Part shown: piece after piece, positions 6,003-6,238 of the stretch
Layout of the letters: each line of letters starts with the position of its first letter
Numbering within the stretch: position 1 is the stretch's first letter
Origin: an uncultured Clostridia bacterium
GTDB lineage: Bacteria > Bacillota > Clostridia > Oscillospirales > Oscillospiraceae
Reading direction: 5' to 3'
Length of the DNA stretch: 6,238 nt
NCBI GenBank assembly: GCA_945613045.1
Contig: CALZAG010000094.1
Location: 1-6,238, forward strand
Position numbers and translations under genes: made by a program
Notes under the pieces: model-generated
What the model was told of the DNA's origin: nothing
The model's input: only the letters and a program-made list of their open reading frames with translations
Database searches by the model: none

Positions 6003-6021
6003 GTTGGGTTTATGTGGGTCT

Positions 6022-6050
6022 ATTATGCTCCATGCCGGCGAAAAAATCAA
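6022..6050 (-). promoter_or_regulatory. Promoter of the PAP2-like/LTA-synthase operon
   Basis: On the minus strand: -35 TTGATT (6045-6050, 4/6), a 17-nt spacer and -10 CATAAT (6022-6027, 5/6). Transcription would start near 6015. It is oriented away from the tRNA promoter, with about 60 bp between the two -35 boxes. The rest of the 208-bp gap (5959-6166) holds the leader hairpin and the tRNA promoter and no further gene. Confidence 0.72.
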
Positions 6051-6110
6051 GGCGTATTGCCGCGCCGCGGGCTTTGACGAAGAGTGTCGCACAAAAAATC
6101 AGATAAGGTC

Positions 6111-6139
6111 TTGACTTGAGCGCGGAGCTGTGGTATTAT
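6111..6139 (+). promoter_or_regulatory. Strong promoter of the initiator tRNA gene
   Basis: On the plus strand: -35 TTGACT (6111-6116, 5/6), a 17-nt spacer and -10 TATTAT (6134-6139, 5/6) preceded by TGG, an extended -10. The start site falls near 6146, so the pre-tRNA leader is about 20 nt. That leader begins with the inverted repeat GCTC/GAGC (6146-6157, closing around TGAA), which could form a small 5' hairpin. Confidence 0.85.
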
Positions 6140-6166
6140 ATATAAGCTCTGAAGAGCAACGGATAT

Positions 6167-6238
<72 letters not shown>

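Noticed and set aside
5449..6114. Plus-strand open frame of 221 codons opposite the PAP2-like gene and running into the intergenic region
   Set aside because: It crosses the predicted minus-strand promoter and leader, is charged low-complexity sequence, and resembles no family.

Overview
The window looks like an ordinary chromosomal segment of a Gram-positive-type bacterium, most likely a moderately GC-rich member of the Firmicutes (Clostridia, perhaps an Oscillospiraceae/Ruminococcaceae relative). This rests on the rpsF-ssb-rpsR operon, AGGAGG-type Shine-Dalgarno sites, sigma-A-like promoters, a lipoteichoic-acid-synthase-family enzyme and an S-layer-homology (SLH) surface protein. The taxonomic placement is inference. 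No mobile element, CRISPR array, phage gene or defence system is visible.

Layout: every protein gene is on the minus strand, so transcription runs from high to low coordinates. At the right edge a plus-strand initiator tRNA-fMet gene (6167 to the window end) has its own strong promoter. Divergent from it, a minus-strand promoter at 6022-6050 drives a two-gene envelope operon: a small PAP2-like membrane protein (5374-5958), then 9 nt later a five-helix LTA-synthase-family protein (3508-5364). Next, with its own promoter (3453-3481), comes a secreted SLH protein (1289-3409). It carries three N-terminal SLH repeats, a region readable as a seven-bladed beta-propeller and a C-terminal beta-sandwich-like domain, and it ends at a hairpin terminator (1247-1275). 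Last is the conserved operon rpsF (S6), ssb, rpsR (S18), 53-1073, driven by a promoter at 1154-1181 through a leader with two hairpins and closed by a strong terminator at 1-35.

Functionally the window joins a cell-envelope block (a candidate lipid phosphatase, a polyglycerol-phosphate or other phosphoglycerol transferase, and a wall-bound surface protein) to a translation/replication block. The PAP2-like and LTA-synthase-like genes are very probably co-transcribed. Whether the SLH gene shares their job cannot be told from sequence, although no clear terminator separates it from them.

Two starts are better placed downstream of the longest open frame: rpsF at 1073 rather than a GTG at 1082, and the SLH gene at 3409 rather than 3451. 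The most interesting points are the rpsF leader (candidate S6:S18 autoregulatory RNA), the domain architecture of the SLH-propeller protein with degenerate SLH motifs, the TGTAACCT direct repeat around its -10 element, and the PAP2-like protein with altered catalytic motifs coupled to the LTA-synthase-family gene. I found no convincing undescribed system.
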